A program made the translations under genes and the position numbers. The notes beneath the pieces are model-generated. The model was not told the DNA's origin. It did not search any database and was given only the letters and a program-made list of their open reading frames with translations. Shown one piece after another: positions 55,900-64,000 of a stretch of DNA of 64,000 bases (its first letter is position 1; each line of letters begins with the position of its first letter). The DNA is from Streptomyces actuosus. Lineage in GTDB: Bacteria > Actinomycetota > Actinomycetes > Streptomycetales > Streptomycetaceae. The stretch lies in assembly GCF_016921115.1 (NCBI RefSeq), contig NZ_JAFFZS010000005.1, forward strand, positions 62,001-126,000. Reading direction: 5' to 3'.

Positions 55900-56208
55900 G
55901 TGACGACCGCCAGCTCCAAGGTTGCCATCAAGCCGCTCGAGGACCGCATCGTGGTCCAGCCGCTCGACGCCGAGCAGACCACGGCTTCGGGCCTGGTCAT
56001 CCCGGACACCGCCAAGGAGAAGCCCCAGGAGGGCGTCGTCCTGGCCGTGGGCCCGGGCCGCTTCGAGGACGGCAACCGTCTGCCGCTCGACGTCAAGGTC
56101 GGCGACGTGGTGCTCTACAGCAAGTACGGCGGCACCGAGGTGAAGTACAACAACGAGGAGTACCTCGTTCTCTCGGCTCGCGACGTGCTCGCGATCATCG
56201 AGAAGTAA
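55900..56208 (+). CDS. groES: co-chaperonin GroES
   Basis: 102 residues ([20 protein letters not shown]; mobile loop ~[19 protein letters not shown]). Caps GroEL. GTG 55900 follows GGGGGAGG. Repressed through two CIRCE elements; groEL1 is 122 bp downstream. Confidence 0.97.
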   Translation: MTTASSKVAIKPLEDRIVVQPLDAEQTTASGLVIPDTAKEKPQEGVVLAVGPGRFEDGNRLPLDVKVGDVVLYSKYGGTEVKYNNEEYLVLSARDVLAIIEK

Positions 56209-56267
56209 GCACACTTCACCCGAAGCTTCCGCTTTGAGCTGCGCCCCTGGCCCCCCGCGACTGTTGA

Positions 56268-57956
<1,689 letters not shown>

Positions 57957-57970
57957 GCCCACCCGCTCCC

Positions 57971-58012
57971 GGAAGGGCCCCGTTCCGTCACCGCACGGAA
58001 CGGGGCCCTTCC
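57971..58012 (+). terminator. terminator after groEL1
   Basis: A perfect 18-bp stem (57971-57988 with 57995-58012), loop CACCGC, between groEL1 and the convergent gene ending at 58087. Confidence 0.9.
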
Positions 58013-58086
58013 CGTTGCCTGTGCGCAGACGCCACCGCCGCAGCGGGGCCGCTCCCCGGTGGGCTCGGCCGCCGGGTACCCCCCGT

Positions 58087-58779
58087 TCAGTCGCCGAGTA
58101 CGCCCAGCTGTTCCATCAGGCCGGCGCGGTCGTAGGTCCACCAGCCCTCGCAGATCCTGCCGTCCCGGAACCGCTGCCAGGTCGTGCCCTCCATCGTCAC
58201 GTCCTGACCGGTCGCCGCGATGCCCATGAAGTCGCCCTTGTGCCTGCCGACCCAGGTCCAGCGGGTGCACACCCGGTCGTCCTGCGCCATCTGGTCGTCG
58301 ACGCGGAAGCCGAAGTCGAAGGACGCCAGCCACTCGGTGTACTGCTCGCGGACCGCGTCGACGCCCCGCACCGGCTTCGGATAGGACGGGTCGTGGTCGA
58401 CGTAGTCGTCCGTGACGTGTCCGCCGATCCGGTCCGGCTCCATCGTGCCCATGGCCGCGAAGAACGACCGGGCCGCCAGCAGGTTCAGCTGCTCGTCCCG
58501 CACCACGTCCAGGTCGGTGAAGACCGGCATCTCGTCGCAGAGCGCCACCATCTCCTGGAAGATCCTGTCGGTCTCGGGCAGGTTCGAGTTCCGCATCGCC
58601 TCCTCGTACGACGGGAACTCCACGATCTCGATCAGGTGCGAGGCGTCCGAGCGGTCCTTGGCGACCATCGCGTGCGTCGCCGTCCGCCTCCCCTTGGTCT
58701 GTTCGACCCACGAGTCGAGCAGCCGGTTCATCTCGTCGAGCCGGTTCGTCCTGCAGTCGATGAGCTGTACGAACGTCAT
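58087..58779 (-). CDS. ABM-like plus ester-cyclase (SnoaL-like) fusion protein
   Basis: 230 residues. Residues ~1-98 look like an alpha-beta-barrel ABM-like domain (TFVQLIDCRTNRLDEMNRLL ... IEIVEFPSYEEAM). Residues ~105-230 are a SnoaL-like/ester-cyclase domain (DDYVDHDPSYPKPVRGVDAV, WTWVGRHKGDFMGI, WQRFRDGRICEGWWTYD). Substrate unknown; no biosynthetic cluster surrounds it. ATG read from 58779 with GGAGGCGG upstream. The next gene on the same strand starts ~100 bp further right. Confidence 0.88.
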   Translation of the reverse strand: MTFVQLIDCRTNRLDEMNRLLDSWVEQTKGRRTATHAMVAKDRSDASHLIEIVEFPSYEEAMRNSNLPETDRIFQEMVALCDEMPVFTDLDVVRDEQLNLLAARSFFAAMGTMEPDRIGGHVTDDYVDHDPSYPKPVRGVDAVREQYTEWLASFDFGFRVDDQMAQDDRVCTRWTWVGRHKGDFMGIAATGQDVTMEGTTWQRFRDGRICEGWWTYDRAGLMEQLGVLGD

Positions 58780-58878
58780 GGTGCCGCCTCCGGTCCCCCG
58801 TGGGTCCCGTATCCGCCACGCCCATTTTCGCACCGGACCCGCGCCCCCACCCGTCGGCGGCGGGTCACCGGCCGCCGG

Positions 58879-59652
58879 TCACCGGGGACCGTACCTGCGC
58901 CCCGTCCTGGACGTGACCCCGCCCAGCAGGCCCCGCGGCGTCACCTTCACCAGGCCCATCAGCGCCTTGTACCGCGGATCCGGGACGGACAGCGACTTGC
59001 CCCGCGCCAGGTCCGCCAGGGCCACCGACACCAGCTTGTCCGCGTCCAGCCACATCCAGCCCGGGATGTTGTCCGTGCCCATTCCGGCCCGCTGGTGGAA
59101 CTCGGTGCGCACGAAGCCCGGGCACAGCGCCATCAGCCGCACACCGGAGTCCGCGAGGTCGCGCGCCGCACCCTGGGTGAACTGCACGACCCACGCCTTC
59201 GACGCGCCGTACGTCCCGCGCGGCACGAAGGCGGCGACCGACGCCACGTTGATCACCCCGCCCCGGCCCCGGTCCCGCATCGCCTCCGCCGCTGCCGAGG
59301 TCAGCCGGAGCACCGCCTCGCAGTGCACCTTCAGCATCCGCAGCTCGTCGGCCGTGGGAACGTCCAGATAGCGGCCCTTGTTGCCGAAGCCGGCGTTGTT
59401 GACCAGCAGGTCGACCGGATTGCGGCGGTCGGTGAGGCGTGCGGCGACCGCCTCGATGCCCTCGTCCTCGGACAGGTCGGCGGTCAGCACCTCCGCCTCG
59501 ATGCCGTGCCGGTCGTGCAACTCGGTCGCCTGCTCGCGCAGCCGCTCGGTGTTCCGCGCCACCAGCACGAGGTCGTGCCCGTCCGCCGCCAGCCGCCGCG
59601 CGAACGCGGCGCCGATCCCCGCGGTCGATCCCGTAATCAGAGCCGTTGTCAT
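58879..59652 (-). CDS. short-chain dehydrogenase/reductase
   Basis: 257 residues. Rossmann glycine motif TGSTAGIGAAFAR (residue ~8), NNAGFG, catalytic Ser in NVASVAAF, and YGASKAWV with the Tyr/Lys pair. Closest in style to the DltE/YqjQ-type classical SDRs. Substrate unknown. On the minus strand TACGCT (59659-59664) lies 6 nt before the ATG, so it is probably leaderless. Confidence 0.92.
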   Translation of the reverse strand: MTTALITGSTAGIGAAFARRLAADGHDLVLVARNTERLREQATELHDRHGIEAEVLTADLSEDEGIEAVAARLTDRRNPVDLLVNNAGFGNKGRYLDVPTADELRMLKVHCEAVLRLTSAAAEAMRDRGRGGVINVASVAAFVPRGTYGASKAWVVQFTQGAARDLADSGVRLMALCPGFVRTEFHQRAGMGTDNIPGWMWLDADKLVSVALADLARGKSLSVPDPRYKALMGLVKVTPRGLLGGVTSRTGRRYGPR

Positions 59653-59703
59653 GAGCCAAGCGTAGTTACCCGGACTGATGGCGTCCGCCCCGCTGAGTCC
59701 CTG

Positions 59704-60447
59704 TCAGCCGCCCTGCCCCTGGAGCTGGTTCTGCGCCTTTTCCGCCTCTTCTGCCTTCTGGGCCTTCTCGGCCTTCTCGGCCTTCTCGGCCTTCTCCAAG
59801 TACCGCCGCGCCGCTTCGCGCGCCTCGGGGTGCAGCGCCTCGCCGGCCGCGAGCAGCCGCGGCAGCATGGTCCGCTCCGTCGTCTCCGCGCGGAAGACCA
59901 GCGCGACCGTCACGTCGTGCTCCGGCCGGTGTACGACCTCGACGCGATCGCCCGCCCGGATCTCGCCCGGCACGACCACGCGGAGGTACGCCCCCGGCGC
60001 ACCCTTGCGCGTGAACCGCTTCACCCAGCCCTGCTCACCCAGATGGCCCTGGAAGGTCCGGCAGGGGATGCGTCCGCACGTCACCTCCAGCACCACTGTG
60101 TCCCCGATGCGCCACCGCTCGCCGATGAGCGCCCCGGACACGTCGACGCCCTCGGTGGTGAGGTTCTCGCCGAACGCGCCGTGCGCCAGCGACCGGCCCA
60201 GCTCGCGCTCCCAGTCGTCCAGGTCCTCGCGCGCGACGGCGTAGACCGCCTGGTGGTCGCCGCCGTGGTGGCGCGTGTCGCAGACCGCGTCACCGGCCAG
60301 CCCGCTCGCGCCGACCCCCTTGGGGCCCGGCGCCGCCACTCGTACCGGCCCGTTTGCCGGGCGCTTGTCGATGCCGGTCAGGCCCTGCGGCTGATCGGTG
60401 TAGGGCACGGCCTTCGGCCGGCCCAGATTGACCGAGAGAAGCTTCAT
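59704..60447 (-). CDS. MOSC-domain protein with EKA-repeat tail
   Basis: 247 residues. MOSC domain (residues ~20-170; DTRHHGGDHQAVYAVAREDL, GAFGENLTTEGVDV, conserved Cys in VTCGRIPCRTF), related to YiiM and molybdenum-cofactor sulfurases. A 3-alpha-like region follows, then a ~35-residue tail of Glu-Lys-Ala repeats (LEKAEKAEKAEKAQKAEEA), encoded by 9-bp tandem repeats. TACCGT 6 nt before the ATG suggests a leaderless start. Divergent from the LysR gene. Confidence 0.88.
   Translation of the reverse strand: MKLLSVNLGRPKAVPYTDQPQGLTGIDKRPANGPVRVAAPGPKGVGASGLAGDAVCDTRHHGGDHQAVYAVAREDLDDWERELGRSLAHGAFGENLTTEGVDVSGALIGERWRIGDTVVLEVTCGRIPCRTFQGHLGEQGWVKRFTRKGAPGAYLRVVVPGEIRAGDRVEVVHRPEHDVTVALVFRAETTERTMLPRLLAAGEALHPEAREAARRYLEKAEKAEKAEKAQKAEEAEKAQNQLQGQGG
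59761..59796. repeat. 9-bp tandem repeat (4 perfect copies)
   Basis: GGCCTTCTC repeated four times, with degenerate copies to the left. It encodes the EKA repeats at the C-terminus of the MOSC protein and is a likely site of copy-number change. Confidence 0.9.
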
Positions 60448-60527
60448 GGGCGCACGGTAGAGGACCGCGGATCAAAGTGTCGACGCATTATGTGCCGCCT
60501 TGTCCAAGCTTCGCTTATACTCGGGGC

Positions 60528-61442
60528 GTGATCGAGGCCCGCCATCTCCGTGTCCTGCGCGCCGTCGCCGCCACCGGGTCCTTCTCGGCGGCGGGGCGCG
60601 AACTGGGCTGCACCCAGCCCGCCGTCAGTCAGCAGATGAAGGCGCTGGAGGCCTCCGTCGGCACCCCGCTGCTGGTCCGCAGCGGCCGCGAGATGCGGTT
60701 GACGCAGGCCGGCGAGGCGCTGGTGCGGCACGCCGCCGGGATCCTCGCCGGGCTGACCGCCGCCGAGGAGGAGGTCGCGGCCATCGCGGGACTGCGCGCC
60801 GGCCGGGTGCGGCTGGTGTCCTTCCCCAGCGGCAGCTCCACCCTCGTGCCCACCGCGCTGGCGGCGCTGCGCGCCGCGCACCCAGGCACCCGGGTCTCCC
60901 TGGAGGAGGCCGAGCCGCCCCGGTCGGTCGACCTGCTCCGGTCCGGCGACTGCGACATCGCCCTCGCCTTCCGCTACGAGGGCGCCGCGCTCGCGGAGGA
61001 GTGGGACGACCTCGTCCTCCGGCCCCTGCTGCGGGACCCGCTCATCGCCCTCGTCCCCGAGCGCCACCCCCTCGCGCGTGCCGGGGCCTCGGGGTCCGTC
61101 GCCATCGGCGCCCTCGCCGACGAGCCGTGGATCGCCGGCTGCCCGCGCTGTCGCGGCCAGCTGGTGGAGGTCTGCGCGGGCGCGGGTTTCATCCCGCGCA
61201 TCGACTTCGCCACCGACGACTACCCGGCCGTGGTGGGCCTGGTGGGGGCGGGTCTCGGTGTGGCCGTGCTGCCCCGGCTCGCCGCGGATTCCGTTCGCCC
61301 GCGCGGTGTGCGCATGCTGCGGCTGGAGCCCGTGGTGCGGCGCGAGGTCGTGGCGCTCACCCTCCCCGACCTCGCCCAGGTGCCGGCCGTGGCGGCGACG
61401 CTGGAGCAGCTGGCCCGGGCCGCCGGCCGCCAGGACGTGTAG
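60528..61442 (+). CDS. LysR-family transcriptional regulator
   Basis: 304 residues. N-terminal winged helix-turn-helix (LRVLRAVAATGSFSAAGREL, CTQPAVSQQMKALE) and a C-terminal substrate-binding domain with an unusual CPRC pair near residue 205. TATACT (60516-60521) lies 6 nt before GTG 60528, so it is probably leaderless. The 80-bp divergent region with the MOSC gene suggests that gene as a target. Confidence 0.93.
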   Translation: MIEARHLRVLRAVAATGSFSAAGRELGCTQPAVSQQMKALEASVGTPLLVRSGREMRLTQAGEALVRHAAGILAGLTAAEEEVAAIAGLRAGRVRLVSFPSGSSTLVPTALAALRAAHPGTRVSLEEAEPPRSVDLLRSGDCDIALAFRYEGAALAEEWDDLVLRPLLRDPLIALVPERHPLARAGASGSVAIGALADEPWIAGCPRCRGQLVEVCAGAGFIPRIDFATDDYPAVVGLVGAGLGVAVLPRLAADSVRPRGVRMLRLEPVVRREVVALTLPDLAQVPAVAATLEQLARAAGRQDV

Positions 61443-61468
61443 CCCCCGGGTGCGCCGGTCGGCGCCGT

Positions 61469-61510
61469 CCATGCGCAGAGGGCACGCGTACGCGTGCCCT
61501 CTGCGCATGG
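61469..61510. terminator. bidirectional terminator between LysR and whiD
   Basis: A perfect 20-base inverted repeat (61469-61488 with 61491-61510), centre TA. It serves both convergent genes. Confidence 0.9.
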
Positions 61511-61523
61511 GAGAAACGTTCCT

Positions 61524-61853
61524 TCAGTTGTTCGAAGCGTTGTCACCCGTAGTGGCCGACGCCGACACCAGGCGGTTGCGGGCCCGCCCCATCAGCTCCT
61601 CGCGCTCGTCCTCCGTCAATCCGCCCCACACGCCGTACGGTTCCCGCACCGCCAGCGCATGCGCCGCGCACTGTGCGCGGACCGGGCACCTCATGCAAAC
61701 CTCCTTGGCCGAGTTCTCGCGAGCGCTCCGAGCCGCACCGCGCTCGCCCTCCGGGTGGAAGAAGAGCGAGCTGTCCACCCCGCGGCAGGCAGCCAGCAGC
61801 TGCCAGTCCCACAGGTCCGCGTTCGGTCCGGGAAGGCGGGAGAAATCTGCCAT
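61524..61853 (-). CDS. whiD: WhiB-like iron-sulfur regulator WhiD
   Basis: 109 residues. Four cysteines C23, C53, C56 and C62 (CMRCPVRAQC) bind a [4Fe-4S] cluster, followed by GVWGGLT and the basic RARNR tail. The sequence (ADFSRLPGPNADLWDWQLLA) is the one I know for S. coelicolor WhiD, needed for late spore maturation; Wbl proteins bind region 4 of the principal sigma factor. AAGGGG precedes the ATG. Convergent with LysR, divergent from bldM, as in S. coelicolor. Confidence 0.96.
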   Translation of the reverse strand: MADFSRLPGPNADLWDWQLLAACRGVDSSLFFHPEGERGAARSARENSAKEVCMRCPVRAQCAAHALAVREPYGVWGGLTEDEREELMGRARNRLVSASATTGDNASNN

Positions 61854-62232
61854 TGCGTGACCCCTTGCAGCCGTTTCGAGCGGATACGGTGCCCACGACC
61901 GTACATCTACGATCTAAGGAGATGAAAATATGACTCATTGCGAATCTAGCCTCAGACACTGGTAGATGGGAAGAAAAGGGGCCGAATGGGGCACGGTTGT
62001 GATGAAAGCGCGAGGGTCCGCCGCGTGCATCTCCGTTGTGTCTGCGCCCTCACGTAGAGTGCTCAAGATGGCACACGACCCCGTAACTCTTTCGAGTGAC
62101 CGTCGTTGAGAGTGCGAGGCGGTTGAAAACACAAGCGCTCGGGCAGGCGTCCGAGACGGTCGACCGCACAGGTGACGATTTCGTACCAGCCTGGAGGCAC
62201 AAGGTGACGCGCATCAGCTGCGGAGGGCGGCC
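61854..62232. other. whiD-bldM divergent control region
   Basis: 379 bp. It includes an AT-richer stretch at 61917-61940 (AAGGAGATGAAAATATGACT) on the whiD side, TAGAGT at 62055-62060 that could be a second bldM -10, and the BldN-type promoter at 62082. No gene. Confidence 0.6.
62082..62109 (+). promoter_or_regulatory. BldN-type promoter of bldM
   Basis: CGTAAC (62082-62087), a 16-base spacer, CGTTGA (62104-62109). This matches the sigma-BldN consensus I know from S. coelicolor bldM. Start near 62116, giving a leader of ~115 nt. Confidence 0.85.
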
Positions 62233-62844
62233 ATGACTTCCGTCCTCGTCTGCGACGACTCCCCGCTTGCCCGAGAGGCGCTCCGCCGTGCGGTCGCGAC
62301 CGTGCCCGGCGTCGAGCGCGTGACGACGGCGGCCAACGGCGAGGAAGTCCTCCGCCGCTGGGGCGCCGACCGTTCCGACCTGATTCTCATGGACGTCCGC
62401 ATGCCCGGCCTGGGCGGTGTGGAGACCGTCCGCCGACTGCTGTCGGCCGACCCCGGTGCGCGCATCATCATGCTCACCGTCGCGGAGGACCTCGACGGGG
62501 TCGCCCTGGCCGTGGCCGCCGGCGCCCGTGGGTACCTGCACAAGGACGCCTCCCGCGCGGAGCTGCGGGCCACGGTCACCCAGGCGCTCGCCGACCCGAC
62601 CTGGCGACTGGCCCCGCGCCGGCTGCGCTCGGCCGAGATGGGCGCCGCACCCACCCTCACGGCCCGGGAGATCCAGGTCCTGGAGGGCATGAGCCACGGT
62701 CGCTCCAACGCCGAGATCGGCCGCGAGCTGTTCCTCTCCGAGGACACGGTCAAGACCCACGCCCGGCGCCTGTTCAAGAAGCTCGGCGCCTCGGACCGCG
62801 CGCACGCCGTGGCGCTCGGATTCCGGTGGGGCCTGGTGCGGTAG
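62233..62844 (+). CDS. bldM: atypical response regulator BldM
   Basis: 203 residues. Receiver domain (1-~120; LVCDDSPLAREAL, LILMDVRMPG with Asp54) and a LuxR-type helix-turn-helix (~140-200; LTAREIQVLEGMSHGRSNAE). BldM is required for aerial hyphae and sporulation. In S. coelicolor Asp54 phosphorylation is not needed, and BldM acts as a homodimer or with WhiI. ATG 62233. Transcribed from a BldN-type promoter. Confidence 0.96.
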   Translation: MTSVLVCDDSPLAREALRRAVATVPGVERVTTAANGEEVLRRWGADRSDLILMDVRMPGLGGVETVRRLLSADPGARIIMLTVAEDLDGVALAVAAGARGYLHKDASRAELRATVTQALADPTWRLAPRRLRSAEMGAAPTLTAREIQVLEGMSHGRSNAEIGRELFLSEDTVKTHARRLFKKLGASDRAHAVALGFRWGLVR

Positions 62845-63444
62845 GGCCCGTCTTTCGGATCACGTCCCGGACGCGGGGCCCGGCCCACGCATCCGCCGCG
62901 CCACCCGCGGCCGTGGGCGCGGCGAGCCGGCGCCCGCACCCGCCGAGCGGCTGCACGCACCCGGCAGCGCACGCCGCCCCCGGTAGGACATCGCGGCCGG
63001 GCGGCGACCCGATCCGAAGGACAGGCCCCGGCCATTCCCTGGCGCCGAACCGGGCCGCCGGTCCCCGGCCGCCGTGCGGCGAGCGGGAGGCACCGCCCCC
63101 GGCCGCGCGGCCGACCGCCTCCGAGCGGGGGCGTACGTCCCCTCGTTCCCCCCTGGCGGCCCGCCGCGAGGCCGTGCGGACCTGCCTCGCCCGGGCCGCC
63201 GACCCGAGCCTGCCGGCACCGCCCCTCTCCCCGCGCCGATGCCGCGCGGCGGGCGCGGACCCCGCCCGCCGGGCGGAACGGCGACAGGGCCCGGACCACC
63301 GTCCGACCCCTGTTCGCCGTACCGCGGGCGGGGCCGGTCGAGGGGTCCCGCGGGTGCCCGCTGCTCGTTTCGGCGCGGATGCCGCATCCTTGAGGTGTGG
63401 AGTTCCTCGGGGAGTCGGTCGAGCGGAAGGGGAGGGCGCAGCGG
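62845..63444. other. very GC-rich intergenic region, no gene seen
   Basis: 600 bp between bldM and the ECF sigma gene. Frames run through on both strands, but composition is uniform in all three codon positions. Promoters of the sigma gene must lie here; I see no clear match. Confidence 0.5.
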
Positions 63445-64000
63445 ATGACTTCCGGCGCACCTGCTCATAACGCTTCGGTGCACAACGACGGGCGCGGTGC
63501 CGCGGACCTTACGGCCGCAGGGCACCATGGACCGATGCGTGACGACGAGGCGACCACTCCTGCCCACGGAGCGATCGGTCCACTCGTCCATCGCGCCGTC
63601 GACGGCGACGAGCAGGCCACGCACGACCTGCTCGCCCACGTCCACCCCCTGGCGCTGCGCTACTGCCGCACCCGCCTGTCCCGGCTGCCCGGCGACGCCC
63701 GCCACTTCGTCGAGGACCTGGCCCAGGAGGTCTGCGTCGCCGTCCTGCTCGCGCTGCCGCGCTACAAGGACACCGGCCGCCCCTTCGAGGCCTTCGTCTT
63801 CGCCATCGCCGCCCACAAGGTCGCCGACCTGCAGCGGGCCGCCATGCGTCACCCCGGTTCGACGGCCGTGCCCTCCGACGAGATGCCCGAGCGGCCCGAC
63901 GACTCCCTCGGTCCCGAGGAGCGTGCCCTGCTGAGCAGCGACGCCGAGTGGGCCAAGAAGCTGCTGGCCAACCTGCCGGAGAACCAGCGCGAGCTGCTCC
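63445..64000 (+). CDS. shbA: ECF sigma factor (ShbA/SigD type), 5' part
   Basis: 185 codons, cut by the window end. Region 2 is visible at residues ~57-125 (RLPGDARHFVEDLAQEVCVA, LPRYKDTGRPFEAFVFAIAA, HKVADLQRAAMRHPG) and region 4 begins before the end (LLANLPENQRELL). It resembles M. tuberculosis SigD. The Streptomyces orthologue at this position, between bldM and guaB, is as I recall ShbA, which drives the principal sigma gene hrdB. ATG 63445 has GGAGG 9 nt upstream; ATG 63535 is the alternative and would remove 30 residues. Confidence 0.88.
   Translation, partial: MTSGAPAHNASVHNDGRGAADLTAAGHHGPMRDDEATTPAHGAIGPLVHRAVDGDEQATHDLLAHVHPLALRYCRTRLSRLPGDARHFVEDLAQEVCVAVLLALPRYKDTGRPFEAFVFAIAAHKVADLQRAAMRHPGSTAVPSDEMPERPDDSLGPEERALLSSDAEWAKKLLANLPENQRELL

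Noticed and set aside
62860..63852. A 330-codon minus-strand frame crossing the bldM-sigma gap
   Set aside because: It overlaps the ECF sigma gene in antisense and shows no codon preference in the gap.
63535..64000. ATG 63535 as start of the ECF sigma gene
   Set aside because: The ATG at 63445 is in frame and has a proper GGAGG site; 63535 lacks one. The shorter start cannot be fully excluded.

Overview
The window is high-GC actinobacterial chromosome, almost certainly Streptomyces. Codon third positions are nearly all G/C, many genes start with GTG, and GTGA/ATGA stop-start overlaps are common. The gene order (S10-spc-alpha ribosomal operons, secY-adk-map-infA, rplM-rpsI-glmM, glmS-acpS-alr-tsa genes, groES-groEL1, then the developmental genes whiD and bldM and an ECF sigma gene) matches what I recall of S. 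coelicolor around SCO4701-SCO4769. No rRNA, tRNA, CRISPR array or insertion sequence was seen.

Layout. (1) 1-8.3 kb: a PucR-type regulator, two lipoproteins, an alanine/glycine:cation symporter and two membrane proteins. A 20-bp direct repeat brackets the first lipoprotein gene. (2) 8.3-18.6 kb: the S10 and spc operons (rpsJ to rplO), read from a TTGACC-16-TATTCT promoter through a leader of about 380 nt. (3) 18.6-19.5 kb: a small secreted four-cysteine protein with its own promoter and flanking hairpins, sitting between rplO and secY. (4) 19.6-27 kb: secY, adk, map, infA, rpmJ, rpsM, rpsK, rpoA, rplQ, truA. (5) 27-31 kb: a membrane protein, rplM-rpsI and glmM. (6) 31-38 kb: a secreted protein, DUF389, coaA, a lipoprotein, an acyltransferase and glmS. 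(7) 38.2-39.9 kb: an accessory WhiJ/Scr1-like trio (DUF397, XRE-DUF5753, histidine-kinase-like ATPase) whose divergent promoters share an 18-bp palindrome. (8) 40-49 kb: acpS, nnrD/E, alr, a hydrolase and the t6A genes tsaE, tsaB, rimI and tsaD. (9) 49-55.5 kb: a LacI-type regulator, a DGPF protein with an ECF42-like sigma factor, a methyltransferase and two coupled lipoprotein deacetylases. (10) 55.7-58 kb: groES-groEL1 behind two CIRCE operators. (11) 58-61.5 kb: a cyclase-like protein, an SDR, a MOSC protein and a LysR regulator. (12) 61.5-64 kb: whiD, bldM behind a BldN-type promoter, and the 5' part of an ECF sigma gene (shbA/sigD) cut by the window end.

Most of the window is core growth machinery: ribosome and RNA polymerase, secretion, the two amino-sugar enzymes GlmS and GlmM, CoA and holo-ACP synthesis, D-alanine, tRNA t6A and chaperonin. 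It ends in the sporulation regulators. The observations most worth following are the autonomous cassettes placed inside or beside core operons (1.6-2.9, 18.6-19.5 and 38.2-39.9 kb), the operator that exactly fills a promoter spacer at 39.3 kb, and a recurrent leaderless start architecture outside the ribosomal operons.
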